64,000 bases of DNA from Bailinhaonella thermotolerans (GCF_003594875.1 NZ_QZEY01000016.1:1-64000), one strand, 5' to 3'; counted from the stretch's first letter, positions 7,715-19,156 are shown. Translations and numbers: made by a program. Notes: generated from the sequence alone by a model not told the origin.

Positions 7715-7921
7715 ATGAATTCGGTCGACATCTCCGCCGCGACGTGGCGGCGGAGCCTGCGGAGCATGGCCAACGGCAACTGCGTCGAGGTCGCCGACCT
7801 CGGCCGGGACCACGTGGGCGTCCGCGACAGCAAGGACGTCAACGGTCCAGCCCTCGTCTTCTCGAAGAAGTCGTGGGCGGAGTTCGCCGGCTCCGTGAAG
7901 CGGGGTCAGTTCGACGTGTGA
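7715..7921 (+). CDS. DUF397 small protein
   Basis: 68 residues. It shows the DUF397 pattern: a W-RKSS-like start (ATWRRSLRSMANGNCVEVADL), DHVGVRDSKD, and the closing SWAEFAGSVKRGQFD. It lies immediately after the XRE/DUF5753 gene and is surely in the same transcript. In Streptomyces such proteins act with the neighbouring HTH regulator, some in a manner resembling toxin-antitoxin or regulator-antagonist pairs; which applies here is unknown. Confidence 0.9.
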   Translation: MNSVDISAATWRRSLRSMANGNCVEVADLGRDHVGVRDSKDVNGPALVFSKKSWAEFAGSVKRGQFDV

Positions 7922-8202
7922 CCCCTCGCCCGGCCGGACGCGTGTTCGGCCGGGCAGGTCGTTGCCCGAGTTCCCAGGTCCCCTGCGGTCTCCGTGACCG
8001 GTGCGGTCCGCGAGGCCGTGTGTCGGCTCCCCTGTGCTCCCGGCTCCCGCGCGTTCCCCGGCTCCGGGGAGGGTGGCCGGCTCCTCGTGCGTTCGGCGGG
8101 CCCCGCGCGTTCTCCGGATCCCATGGCGGCGGGCGTTCGGGGGCGTCCGGTTTGTGCGGTGTTCCGCGAGCACCGGTTCCGGCGTGGCATGCTCGGGAGA
8201 CG

Positions 8203-9294
8203 ATGAACCAGATACGTGCGCGTGTGTCAGCTCTGTCCGCCGCGGCCCTCGCCCTGGGCGTCCTCGCCGCCTGCTCGTCCGCGGAGTCCTCGACGCCCAA
8301 GGCCGCCACGAAGGCTCCGGCGGCGACGCCGAAGCCCGACAAGTCCGAGCCGCTGCCCGTCACGCGGCAGCCGTTCACGATCTCCTTCGGCGGGGACGTG
8401 CACTTCGAGGGCTTCCTGCGGGCCCGGCTGGCGAACCCCTCGACCGCGCTGGGGCCCATCGCCTCGACCTTGCGCAAGGCCGACCTGGCGATGGTCAACC
8501 TGGAGACCGCGATCACCATGGGCGGCACCCCGGCCCCGGGCAAGCAGTTCAAGTTCCGGGCGCCCGAGAGCGCGCTCACCGCGCTGAAGGCGTCGGGCGT
8601 GGACGTGGTGTCCATGGCCAACAACCACGGCATGGACTTCATGGAGAGCGGCCTGCGCGACTCCCTCAAGGCCATCAAGAAGGCGAAGTACCCCGTGGTG
8701 GGCATCGGCAAGGACGCCGACGAGGCCTACAAGCCCTGGCGCACCACGGTGAAGGGCAACCGGGTGGCGATCCTCGGCGCGACCCAGGTGCTCGACGACC
8801 ACCTGATCCAGGCGTGGACCGCGACCGACGAGAAGGGCGGGCTGGCCTCGGCCAAGAACGTCGAGCGCATGGTCGAGGCCGTGAAGGAGGCCCGCGCGGA
8901 GGCCGACACGGTGATCGTCTACCTGCACTGGGGCGCCGAGCTCCAGAAGTGCCCGCTGCCCCGGCAGCCGGAGCTGGCCAAGCGGCTCATCAAGGCCGGC
9001 GCGGACGTGATCGTGGGCGGCCACGCGCACATCCCGCTCGCGGGTGGGTACATGAACGGCAAGTACGTCCACTACGGGCTGGGCAACTTCGTCTTCAGCT
9101 CGGCGAACGGGCAGACGGCCAACAGCGGGGTGCTCACGCTGACCCTCAGGGGCGGGGAGGTCCTCAAGTCCTCCTGGCGTCCGGCGCGGATCTCGGGCGG
9201 CCTGCCGAGGCTGCTCACCGGGCCCGCGGCCCAGCAGGAGCTGGCCCGCTGGAAGTCGCTGCGGAGCTGTACGACGCTGGAGGACGCGCCCTAG
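8203..9294 (+). CDS. CapA-family (PGA_cap) lipoprotein
   Basis: 363 residues. The signal peptide ends in the lipobox LAACSS (Cys about 26), followed by a Ser/Thr/Pro/Lys-rich spacer. The CapA metallophosphatase-like fold follows: ISFGGDVHFEGFL, ADLAMVNLETAIT, GVDVVSMANNHGMDF, VIVYLHWGAE and DVIVGGHAHIPLAG. These match the dinuclear-metal motifs of the family (GDxx, NLE, NNH, HWG, GHxH). CapA proteins work at the cell surface in poly-gamma-glutamate or peptidoglycan-related processes; the substrate is not determinable. The start at 8203 gives the signal peptide, whereas the frame extension upstream is non-coding in character. The 281-bp gap before it shows no gene. Confidence 0.85.
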   Translation: MNQIRARVSALSAAALALGVLAACSSAESSTPKAATKAPAATPKPDKSEPLPVTRQPFTISFGGDVHFEGFLRARLANPSTALGPIASTLRKADLAMVNLETAITMGGTPAPGKQFKFRAPESALTALKASGVDVVSMANNHGMDFMESGLRDSLKAIKKAKYPVVGIGKDADEAYKPWRTTVKGNRVAILGATQVLDDHLIQAWTATDEKGGLASAKNVERMVEAVKEARAEADTVIVYLHWGAELQKCPLPRQPELAKRLIKAGADVIVGGHAHIPLAGGYMNGKYVHYGLGNFVFSSANGQTANSGVLTLTLRGGEVLKSSWRPARISGGLPRLLTGPAAQQELARWKSLRSCTTLEDAP

Positions 9295-9295
9295 G

Positions 9296-9314
9296 ATTAG
9301 ACGCGCCGTCTAAT
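9296..9314. promoter_or_regulatory. Palindromic operator ATTAGACG-CGC-CGTCTAAT
   Basis: Perfect 8-3-8 inverted repeat directly after the capA-like stop codon and 16 bp before the hydrolase-SDR fusion start. It has the form of a TetR-family operator, and a TetR gene lies downstream of the fusion. Autoregulation of that transcription unit is inferred. Confidence 0.7.
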
Positions 9315-9329
9315 AAATGAGGTGGTCGC

Positions 9330-11027
9330 ATGCGTCGGGTATCATCCGCGGGCGTCGAGATCGCCTGGTGTGAACAGGGGGACCCGGCGCGGCCGACGGT
9401 CCTGCTCGTGCACGGCTACCCCGACTCCCACCGGGTGTGGGACGAGGTCGCGGACCTGCTGGCGGAGCGCTTCCACGTGGTGCGGTACGACGTGCGCGGG
9501 GCCGGGAGCTCCGGCGCCCCCCGTGACGTGGCGTCGTACACCCTCGACCACCTCGTCGCCGACATGGGCGCGGTGCTCGACGCGATCGGCAAGGACCGCG
9601 TGCACCTCGCCGGGCACGACTGGGGCGCGATCCAGGGCTGGGAGGCGATCACCCGGCCGGAGGTGCGCGACCGCGTGGCCTCCTTCACCGCCTTCGGCGG
9701 CCCCAGCCTGGACCACGCCGCGTGGTTCATGCGGCACGGCCCCCGCGGCGGCGCCCTCGGGCAGGCGGTCCGCTCCTGGTACATCGGCTTCTTCCAGTTC
9801 CCCGTGGTGCCCGAGCTGGCCATGAGCACCTTCGCCCCCCGCCTGATCACCGAGGCCCTGCGGCTCGGCGAGGGCGTACGGCCGCGCGAGGGGCACCCCG
9901 CCGCCACCTACCGGCGCGACGCGCTGAACGGGATCAAGCTCTACCGCGCGAACATGCCGGCCCGGCTCGCCGAGCCCCGCGAGGTCCCCCTCCCGGACAC
10001 CCCGGTCCAGGTCATCGAGGCCGTCCGCGACCCGTTCGTCTCGCCCGCGCTGCTCGCCACGGCCCGCGACCGGGTGCCGCGGCTCTGGCACCGCCGCCTC
10101 CACGCCGGGCACTGGGCCCAGCGCTCCCACCCCGGGGTCGTCGCCCGCTGGATCCGCGAGTTCGCCGAGCACATCGAGTACGGCGGCCCGCCCTCCCGCT
10201 CCCTGAGCCGCGCGGAGGTGCGCCCGGAGCGCCGGGCGTACGACGACCACCTCGTGGTGGTGACGGGCGCGGGCAGCGGCATCGGGCGCGCCACGGCGCG
10301 GGCGTTCGCGGCGCACGGGGCCGAGGTGGTCTGCGCCGACATCGACGCGGAGGCGGCCGAGCGGACCGCGAAGGAGACCGGCGGTCATCCGTACGTCGTG
10401 GACGTGGCGGACACGGCGGCGATGGAGCGCTTCGCCGGGGAGGTCGAGGACGCGCACGGGGTGCCGGACATCGTGGTGAACAACGCGGGGATCGCGGTCG
10501 CCGGGCCGTTCCTCGACCACACGGCGGAGGACTGGAGCCGCGTCTTCGACGTGAACCTGGGCGGCGTGGTGAACGGCTGCCGCGTCTTCGGGCGGCGGCT
10601 CGTCGAACGCGGCGAGGGCGGGCACCTGGTCAACGTCGCGTCGCTGGGGGCGTTCGCGCCGAGCCGGGCGCTGCCCGCCTACTCCGCCTCCAAGGCGGCC
10701 GTGAAGACGCTGGGGGACTGCCTGCGCGCGGAGTTCCGCCGCCACGGGATCGGGGTGAGCACGATCTGCCCCGGCTTCACCTCCACCCCGCTCGCCGAGC
10801 ACGTCGTCTACCGCGGCCGCCGTGTCGAGAGGGAACGCCGGCGGGCGATCCGGGCGCTGCGCCTGCGCCGCTTCCCGCCCGAACGCATCGCCGCCCACAT
10901 CCTCCGCGCCGTCCACCGGGACCAGGCCGTGGTGCCGGTGAACACCGAGGCCAGGCTCGGCTACCTCATCTCCCGCCTGGTCCCTGCGGCCCTGCGGGCC
11001 ACGGCCCGCCTGGTCCGCCTCCGCTGA
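9330..11027 (+). CDS. Two-domain enzyme: alpha/beta hydrolase (epoxide-hydrolase-like) fused to SDR oxidoreductase
   Basis: 565 residues. Residues 1-285 form an alpha/beta hydrolase: VLLVHGYPDSH (oxyanion region, 24-34), GHDWGA with Asp97 in the nucleophile position as in epoxide hydrolases and haloalkane dehalogenases, and His261 in AGHW. Residues 308-565 form a classical short-chain dehydrogenase: TGAGSGIG (312-319), NNAG (384-387), Ser438, and YSASK with Tyr451 and Lys455. Both catalytic sets are intact, suggesting a bifunctional enzyme, for instance opening an epoxide or ester and then oxidising the alcohol. This architecture occurs in mycobacteria and relatives. AGGTGG precedes the ATG. 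A palindromic operator lies just upstream and a TetR gene downstream. Confidence 0.88.
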   Translation: MRRVSSAGVEIAWCEQGDPARPTVLLVHGYPDSHRVWDEVADLLAERFHVVRYDVRGAGSSGAPRDVASYTLDHLVADMGAVLDAIGKDRVHLAGHDWGAIQGWEAITRPEVRDRVASFTAFGGPSLDHAAWFMRHGPRGGALGQAVRSWYIGFFQFPVVPELAMSTFAPRLITEALRLGEGVRPREGHPAATYRRDALNGIKLYRANMPARLAEPREVPLPDTPVQVIEAVRDPFVSPALLATARDRVPRLWHRRLHAGHWAQRSHPGVVARWIREFAEHIEYGGPPSRSLSRAEVRPERRAYDDHLVVVTGAGSGIGRATARAFAAHGAEVVCADIDAEAAERTAKETGGHPYVVDVADTAAMERFAGEVEDAHGVPDIVVNNAGIAVAGPFLDHTAEDWSRVFDVNLGGVVNGCRVFGRRLVERGEGGHLVNVASLGAFAPSRALPAYSASKAAVKTLGDCLRAEFRRHGIGVSTICPGFTSTPLAEHVVYRGRRVERERRRAIRALRLRRFPPERIAAHILRAVHRDQAVVPVNTEARLGYLISRLVPAALRATARLVRLR

Positions 11028-11152
11028 ACACGCCCCCTCCCTCTCCCGCCGGCCCCGCGTCGGCGGAGGTGCCGGGCGTCCGCCGTACGGGATCCGCGTG
11101 GGAACGTTCCGGTTCGCGCCGGGAATCGATGGCAGGCGCGCGGGGGTGGAGG

Positions 11153-11158
11153 CAAGAT
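11153..11158 (+). promoter_or_regulatory. Candidate leaderless -10 (CAAGAT) for the TetR gene
   Basis: CAAGAT followed by 7 bases and the GTG start at 11166. It suggests the TetR gene has its own promoter in addition to any read-through from the fusion gene. Confidence 0.4.
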
Positions 11159-11165
11159 TGGAGGC

Positions 11166-11804
11166 GTGTCGAGACCATCCGAGGCTTCCAGTGAGATCGT
11201 CGCCCCGCTGCGGCGGCGCCCGGCCCAGCGGCGCAGCGCGCGGCGCGTGGAGCGCATGCTGGACGCCTGCGCCCAACTGCTCGACGAGATCGGCTACGAC
11301 GCCCTCACGACCACCCGGATCGCCGAGCGCGCGGGGGTGGCGATCGGCTCGGTCTACCAGTTCTTCCCCGACAAGCGCGCGATCGCGCAGGCGCTGACCC
11401 AGCGCAACCTCGAGGTCTTCGTGTCCCGGGTGGGGCAGCGGTTCATCACCGAGGAGTACGCCGGGTGGTGGGCCGCCGTGGACGCGATCATCGACGAATA
11501 CGTCCACATGCTGCGGCACGTCCCCGGGTTCCGGTCGCTGCGGTTCGGCGACGTGGTGGACGTGCACCTGCTCGACCCGGCGGCCGACAACAACGCGGTG
11601 ATCTCCGGGCGGCTGCGCGGGCTGCTGCTCAGCGAGTTCGGCCTGGCCGACAGCGACGAGCTGGACCGGGCCGTGGTGGTCGCCGTGGAGGCGGCCGACG
11701 CGGTTCTCAAGCTGGCGTTCCGCCGCGACCCCGAGGGCGACGCCGAGATCGTGGCCGAGGCCAAGAAGCTCGTGCGGGGCTACCTGTCGAGTCAGCTCTC
11801 CTAG
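11166..11804 (+). CDS. TetR-family transcriptional regulator
   Basis: 212 residues. The DNA-binding domain is at about 22-72: RRVERMLDACAQLLDEIGYDALTTT, then the helix-turn-helix RIAERAGVAIGSVYQFFPDK. The ligand-binding C-terminal half is of the usual length. It starts 138 bp after the hydrolase-SDR fusion on the same strand. Given the palindrome ahead of the fusion, it is the obvious candidate repressor of that gene, with a lipid- or epoxide-like inducer (inference). Its stop overlaps that of the small convergent membrane protein. Confidence 0.88.
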   Translation: MSRPSEASSEIVAPLRRRPAQRRSARRVERMLDACAQLLDEIGYDALTTTRIAERAGVAIGSVYQFFPDKRAIAQALTQRNLEVFVSRVGQRFITEEYAGWWAAVDAIIDEYVHMLRHVPGFRSLRFGDVVDVHLLDPAADNNAVISGRLRGLLLSEFGLADSDELDRAVVVAVEAADAVLKLAFRRDPEGDAEIVAEAKKLVRGYLSSQLS

Positions 11805-11989
11805 CGCCCGCCGCCCGAGACGGGGTGGCTCGCCGGGCAGGGCACGCCGGTGGTCACGCTGATCAGTTCGCGGTGGGCCTTCTCGATGGCGGCGAGGCGG
11901 GCGTCGGCGTACGCCAGGAATCCCGGTACGGCCGCGGCGAGCACGGCCGCGCAGATGAGCAGGCCGATCGTGGTCCGGGAAACGCGCAT
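11801..11989 (-). CDS. Small single-span membrane protein
   Basis: 62 residues. One N-terminal transmembrane helix (TIGLLICAAVLAAAVPGFLA, about 7-26) is followed by a short extracytoplasmic tail containing one Cys (GVPCPASHP). GGAGG lies 9 bases before the ATG at 11989, which I prefer over the GTG at 11998 that abuts it. It is convergent with the TetR gene and shares the TAG/CTA overlap at their stops. No family recognised; codon usage and the ribosome-binding site support a real gene. Confidence 0.6.
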   Translation of the reverse strand: MRVSRTTIGLLICAAVLAAAVPGFLAYADARLAAIEKAHRELISVTTGVPCPASHPVSGGGR

Positions 11990-12138
11990 CCTCGTCACCT
12001 CCCGGTCATACGGCGCGGATATCCCCGATACCCCTTGTGTCGGATTTAATCCGTAGAGTGACGGATTTCGGATATGGGAGTTTAGGGACTCAAGCAGTCT
12101 TTGCGGGCGTGCGCCCCGCATGCCCCGGCCGATGTGGG

Positions 12139-12144
12139 TAGCCT
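12139..12144 (+). promoter_or_regulatory. Candidate leaderless -10 (TAGCCT)
   Basis: TAGCCT with 7 bases to the GTG at 12152. It supports that start for the TPR-like gene over upstream alternatives. Confidence 0.5.
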
Positions 12145-12151
12145 CGGGGGC

Positions 12152-12685
12152 GTGGCTCATGTGACCTATGAGTACATTGATCGACTTCTCGGGCAGGCCC
12201 TGCTGCTGGGCGACCACGGGACGCTCGCGCGACGGCTGACCGAGTTGATCGACGACTACTCCTCGGGGGACGTGCCCCGGGCCACGGTCATGGTCATGGC
12301 CGCCGAGGAGTGGCGGCAGGCCGGGCAGCCCGCGCGGGCCCTGGAGCTGTTCCGCCGCGCCATCGACGACGGCGGCGACGCCGGGATCGACCCCCGCTGC
12401 GGCATCGCCGACACCCTCTTCGAACTCGACCGCCCCGGCGAGGCCCGCGAGATCATCGCCGCGGTGCGCGCCGAGGGCCGCGTGGACCCCCAGTCCGCGC
12501 TCTACCTGGCCGAGACCCTGGCCGCCTACGGCGACCTGGAGGCCGCCCACGAATGGGCCACCGAGGGCGTGCGCCTCGGCCCGGACGACCCCGGGCTGCG
12601 CGACGCCCTTTTGCGCACGCGCTACCGCATCCGCGTCGACCTCGGCCTCGGCGAGGACACCATCGACGCCATGCTCGACTCCTGA
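12152..12685 (+). CDS. Tetratricopeptide-like helical repeat protein
   Basis: 177 residues, soluble, helical throughout, with TPR-like units: EEWRQAGQPARALELFRRAIDDGG, then ADTLFELDRPGEAREIIAAV, then AETLAAYGDLEAAHEWATEGVRLGPDDP. The canonical TPR positions (W/L-G-Y-A-F-A-P) are recognisable, especially in the last repeat. It is probably a protein-interaction scaffold; the partner is unknown. The start is the GTG at 12152, justified by the leaderless -10 pattern. Confidence 0.7.
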   Translation: MAHVTYEYIDRLLGQALLLGDHGTLARRLTELIDDYSSGDVPRATVMVMAAEEWRQAGQPARALELFRRAIDDGGDAGIDPRCGIADTLFELDRPGEAREIIAAVRAEGRVDPQSALYLAETLAAYGDLEAAHEWATEGVRLGPDDPGLRDALLRTRYRIRVDLGLGEDTIDAMLDS

Positions 12686-12989
12686 CCGTCCCCCTCCCCG
12701 GTACGGCCCCGCCGCCGCGCGCGCCGCCGTATGTCCGGGGAGGCCCGCTCCGCCGTACGGCATGAGCGGGGGCCGGGCGTGCGATCCAGACGGCGGCGTC
12801 TGGGGCCCGCGGCGTCCGGCGGGCGGTGGCGCCGTGCCGGGGCGGAAAGGGAGAAGCCCCGCCGACGAGGGGAGCGCGGCGGCCGCCGGGCCGGTGTCGG
12901 GCTGGGGCGGGGCGGCCGCCGCGGTCTCGCGGTGCGGGGCGGGAGCGGGCGCCCGTGACCCATCGGGGTACGCCACGGGCGGGTCGTGC
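12686..12989. other. Intergenic region between convergent genes; no gene seen
   Basis: 304 bp of about 80% GC. It holds CCGCCGTACGGCATGAGCGG near 12749, one of the recurrent CCGTACGG-containing intergenic elements. Open frames here are shadows of G/C-rich sequence without plausible products. Confidence 0.4.
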
Positions 12990-13475
12990 TCAGTTCACGG
13001 GCAGGGCCGGCAGGATCGGGGCGAGGCTGCGGAGCTGGCTGGGGACCGAGTGGCCGTCCACGACGGCGGAGGCGGTGCCCGCGTCCCTGGCCAGGTGCGC
13101 GGTGCCCCAGGTGTGGCCGACGCGGCGCAGCTTGGTCAGGTCGTTGGCGTTCACGTCGCCGCAGACCTTGGCGAGGCGGCGGGCGTCCAGGGTGGAGGCC
13201 GCCGCGAGCGGGTTCAGGCTGCCGCCCGCGACGCCGGTCAGCGGGCCCCCCAGCCCACTGAGCCGCGGCGCGGACTTGCCCAGCCCCATCTTGGCCGGGT
13301 CGATCACGTGCCCGACGCCCGCGACCGGCGCCGGCACGGCCTCCGACCCGGCGCAGAACCGGTCGGCGGCGGCCGGCTGGACGAGCAGCCAGCTTATTCC
13401 CGCGGCCATGGCGGCCACGAGCGCGGCCGAGCGTTTGCGTCCGTGTGTGCGGTTGTCCCGCTGACGATGGAACAT
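12990..13475 (-). CDS. Secreted protein of unknown function
   Basis: 161 residues. A basic N-terminus (HRQRDNRTHGRKR) is followed by a hydrophobic core and an AAA-D cleavage site near residue 37. The mature part contains LSGLGGPLTGVAGG and two Cys residues, and ends ILPALPVN. The glycine-proline-leucine-rich middle is reminiscent of secreted low-complexity actinobacterial proteins, but I do not recognise a family. The gene diverges from the DUF1841-like gene across 105 bp. Confidence 0.65.
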   Translation of the reverse strand: MFHRQRDNRTHGRKRSAALVAAMAAGISWLLVQPAAADRFCAGSEAVPAPVAGVGHVIDPAKMGLGKSAPRLSGLGGPLTGVAGGSLNPLAAASTLDARRLAKVCGDVNANDLTKLRRVGHTWGTAHLARDAGTASAVVDGHSVPSQLRSLAPILPALPVN

Positions 13476-13567
13476 GCGCCCCCCTGGTTGCGCGAGGTGG
13501 TCAGACGAACGCTGAAAGTAGCAGGACCGCGCGGCCCCGGCGGCCGCAATGCGGCAATCCTTTGCTT

Positions 13568-13573
13568 TACGCT
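13568..13573 (+). promoter_or_regulatory. Candidate leaderless -10 (TACGCT)
   Basis: TACGCT with 7 bases to GTG 13581; the same hexamer and spacing recur at 61428. It fixes the start of the DUF1841-like gene. Confidence 0.5.
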
Positions 13574-13580
13574 GCGGAGG

Positions 13581-15119
13581 GTGAGCCCGAAGAGCAGAGG
13601 ACGCCGACCGGGGGCCCGGCCCGCCGGCCGCGCCAAGCCCCGCAAGTCCCGCCCCGACGACGTGTTCGAACTCCTCCTGCGGGGCGCGCGCGGCCTGCTG
13701 CGGGAGCCGGGGCCGGTCGAGGCCGAGCTGCTCGCCGCCCGCCTGATCGCCCCGTGGTGGCGCACCCGCCTGCCCGGCGACGACGCCGAGGCCGTGCTCG
13801 CCGACGGCGCGGTCACCTACGCCTCGCGCCTGCGCCGCCCGGAGTCCGTCGCCCTGCTGCGCGCGCTCGCCGTGCTCGGGCCCCCCGGGGTCCGCGCCAA
13901 GTCGGCCGCGGCCGCCGACGCCCTCGTGGCGCTGGGCGTCGAGGACCCGGAGTGGGCCGCCGGGCTGGGGTCCGCCGTGCCGGCGCAGGCGTGGGTGCTC
14001 GCCGACGTCTTCGGCGACCAGGAGACGATCCTGATCGCCTTCGACCAGGCCGGATCCCAGCACGCCGTGGTGACGCTCATCGACCACAACCTCGGCGGCG
14101 CCGCGGTGGACGCCGTGGGCATGACCGACGCCGACGCCGCCCTCCAGGCCCTGCGCGCCGACCAGGCCGCGCGCCGCTTCGCCGCCCTCTCGCCCCTCGA
14201 CGTCGCCGAGGCGGGCGTACGGCTGTCGCGCGCGCTGTCCGCCACCGCCGAGCTGGACCGCGCGGACGTGTCCGACGAACTGGCCGAGACCCGCCCCTTC
14301 CTCCTGCGCCGCCTGGAGGCGATCCCGTCCGCCCCGGCCGAGCCGTACGACGACCAGCCGGACGAGGACGCGGTCGTGGCCGGCTTCCTCGCGTCGGCCC
14401 CGGACCTGCCGGCCGAGGCGGACTCGCTGGCCCGCGTGCTGCTGCGCGGCGGCGCCGCCCTGGACCCCGAGCGTCCCCTGCGGATCAGCCCGGCGAAGCT
14501 GGAACTGGTCGCCGGAGACTGGCTCCCCGAGCACGTCCTGCTCACCGGGGCCCAGGAGGCGGCCCTCCCGGCGGTCCTCCGCGCCTGGACCGACTTCACG
14601 GCCGACCGGATGGACCTCCCCGACGAGGCGCGCCGCCAGGTGGTGACCGCCGCCCTGGAGCTCTCCGCCGACCTGTCCCTCCTCCTGGACCCCGAGGAGG
14701 ACAACCCCTACCTGGCCGAGGGCGAGGAGTACGACCCCGAGACGGTCCGCCGCCGCCGCTTCGCCCTGCCGTACACCCTGGTCAGGTCCGAGTGGGGCGA
14801 CCTGTCCGACGAGGAGCACCGCCGGACGCTCATCGAGCTGGAGCACGCGGGGCGGAACGAGCCCGCGCACCACATGACCGCCCACCTCATCGCCGTGAAC
14901 CAGCTCTGGATCAACGACCCGCCGATCGTCTGGGGGACGGTCCAGCGGCTGATGGCCGACGGGCACACCCGGCACGACGTCCTGCACATGCTCGCGTCCG
15001 CGATCCTGTCCCAGGTCTGGCGCACCATGAAGGACAAGGCCGCCTTCGACCCCGAGTCGTACGCGCGGGCCCTGGACGCCCTGCCCGAGTCCGTCTTCAG
15101 CCTCCGCCGTCCCGACTGA
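13581..15119 (+). CDS. Uncharacterised protein with DUF1841-like C-terminus
   Basis: 512 residues. The basic N-terminus (SRGRRPGARPAGRAKPRKSR) precedes a long, Ala/Leu/Asp/Glu-rich helical body without transmembrane segments. The last 90 residues carry HHMTAHLIAVNQLWINDPPIVWG and MADGHTRHDVLHMLA. Their His spacing matches my recollection of DUF1841, a small helical domain in bacteria. The role is unknown. The start is supported by the -10/GTG spacing. Confidence 0.6.
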   Translation: MSPKSRGRRPGARPAGRAKPRKSRPDDVFELLLRGARGLLREPGPVEAELLAARLIAPWWRTRLPGDDAEAVLADGAVTYASRLRRPESVALLRALAVLGPPGVRAKSAAAADALVALGVEDPEWAAGLGSAVPAQAWVLADVFGDQETILIAFDQAGSQHAVVTLIDHNLGGAAVDAVGMTDADAALQALRADQAARRFAALSPLDVAEAGVRLSRALSATAELDRADVSDELAETRPFLLRRLEAIPSAPAEPYDDQPDEDAVVAGFLASAPDLPAEADSLARVLLRGGAALDPERPLRISPAKLELVAGDWLPEHVLLTGAQEAALPAVLRAWTDFTADRMDLPDEARRQVVTAALELSADLSLLLDPEEDNPYLAEGEEYDPETVRRRRFALPYTLVRSEWGDLSDEEHRRTLIELEHAGRNEPAHHMTAHLIAVNQLWINDPPIVWGTVQRLMADGHTRHDVLHMLASAILSQVWRTMKDKAAFDPESYARALDALPESVFSLRRPD

Positions 15120-15295
15120 CCCGGCTCCGGCCGTACGGCACGGCGCGGCGGGCACGGCACGGCGGCGCGGCACGGCGGCGCGGCGGTATGGCACGGTGCG
15201 GCGCGGCCGGGGTCGGAGCCGCTTCGCGCCCGGGGGGCCGCGCCGGGGCGGAGCCCGCCGGGAGGGCGGATGTGACGGCTGCGGGGAGGCACGGC

Positions 15296-16312
15296 ATGCT
15301 TGGTGTCCGTTTTGCTCCCGTTCCTTCCGGGTCGCGGGCTGAGCCGTGCCGGACGGAGGGGCCCGATCTTCCGGGAAGTGCCTTGAACGATGTCGTCATA
15401 CGCCCGATCGGCGGACGTGATGAGCTGGACCTGTTCTGTTCGCTGCCGTACGGGCTGAACCACGAGCTGGCGGGGGACCTGGAGGCCGGGCGGCGGCTTC
15501 CGGGGTGGATGTGGGTCGCCCTCCGGGGCGATCGGGTGGTCGCGCGCCTGGCCTGGTGGGGGCGCGGGGACGGCGTGCCGTACCTGCTGGACATCCTCGA
15601 CCTCGCCGAGGGGGAGGCGGACCGGGTGGAGATCGGGTCGCGGCTGTTCGAGGCCGCCTCCGCCGCCGTGCTGCCCGCCGGGGAGCCGCCGGTGGAGTGG
15701 ACGCGGTACGTGCCGCCGGCGTGGCGGGACGACCCGGTCACGCGCGCGGGGGTCGAGGACCGGATGGAGATCCTCGCGCGAGCCGGGGCGCGGCCCCTCG
15801 TGGAGCGGCTGCGGCTCGAATGGCGGCCGGGGACCCCGATCGCCGAGGACGACGGGCGGCTGCGGTTCCGTGAGCCGGCCGGGCGCGACGAGCTGGTCTC
15901 GCTGATGGCGCTGGTGCTCGACGGCACGCTCGACGCGCACAGCATCGGGGACCTGGCGCGGATGTCGCCGGAGGAGGCCGCGGTCCAGCAGTACGAGGAC
16001 GAACTGCTCTCCTACAAGAGCCCCCGCGAGTGGTGGCGGGTCGCGACGACGCCGGACGGCGAGCCGGTCGGCTTCGTGATCCCCGCGCGGAACAACTACA
16101 ACCCGATCATCGCCTACATCGGCGTCGTGCCCGCCCACCGCGGGCGGGGCCACATCGACCGGCTCCTCGCCGAGGGCACCCGCGTCCTCGCCGCGCAGGA
16201 CGTCTCCCGCGTCCGCGCCTCGACGGACCTCGGCAACGTCCCCATGGCCAGGGCCTTCGCCCGGGCCGGCTACATCGCCTTCGAGCACGAGATCAACATG
16301 ACCTGGTCCTGA
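15296..16312 (+). CDS. GNAT-family N-acetyltransferase
   Basis: 338 residues from the ATG at 15296, which has GGGGAGG 6 bases upstream. A shorter start at the TTG at 15383 would begin directly at the folded domain (DVVIRPIGG). The C-terminal half holds the GNAT core: VGFVIPARNNYNPIIAYIGV, then VVPAHRGRGHIDRLL (acetyl-CoA pyrophosphate loop, R-G-x-G-H variant) and ASTDLGNVPMARAFARAGY. The N-terminal half (about 30-180) looks like a second, degenerate GNAT-like domain. The substrate is unknown. Its 3' end faces clpB, with a hairpin between them. Confidence 0.75.
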   Translation: MLGVRFAPVPSGSRAEPCRTEGPDLPGSALNDVVIRPIGGRDELDLFCSLPYGLNHELAGDLEAGRRLPGWMWVALRGDRVVARLAWWGRGDGVPYLLDILDLAEGEADRVEIGSRLFEAASAAVLPAGEPPVEWTRYVPPAWRDDPVTRAGVEDRMEILARAGARPLVERLRLEWRPGTPIAEDDGRLRFREPAGRDELVSLMALVLDGTLDAHSIGDLARMSPEEAAVQQYEDELLSYKSPREWWRVATTPDGEPVGFVIPARNNYNPIIAYIGVVPAHRGRGHIDRLLAEGTRVLAAQDVSRVRASTDLGNVPMARAFARAGYIAFEHEINMTWS

Positions 16313-16333
16313 CCCGGCCACCCCTCCCTCCCG

Positions 16334-16381
16334 GTGATCACGTGGTTTCGAGCACAGGGGGCGCCGGAACCGCATGATCAC
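16334..16381. terminator. Hairpin between convergent GNAT and clpB genes (GTGATCA...TGATCAC)
   Basis: GTGATCACGTGGTTTCGAGC at 16334 pairs, with several mismatches or G-U pairs, with GGAACCGCATGATCAC ending at 16381. The sequence is clearly related to the hairpin at 45979-46027, sharing GGTGATCA, GTTT-GAGCACA and TGATCACGG. It lies between two converging genes and probably terminates both. Confidence 0.55.
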
Positions 16382-16546
16382 GGTGAAGGGGAGGTCGAGG
16401 GGGCGTGACATGGCCGAGGCCCCGGGAGCGGGATCGCTTCCGGGGCCTCATCGCGCCTTCTCCCGGCCTCGCCCGGCTCATGGGCCTGGCCTGGCTCACG
16501 GCCTTGCTCGCCTCATGGCTCCGGTTCGCCGGACGGCTCCGCCGTT

Positions 16547-19156
<2,610 letters not shown>

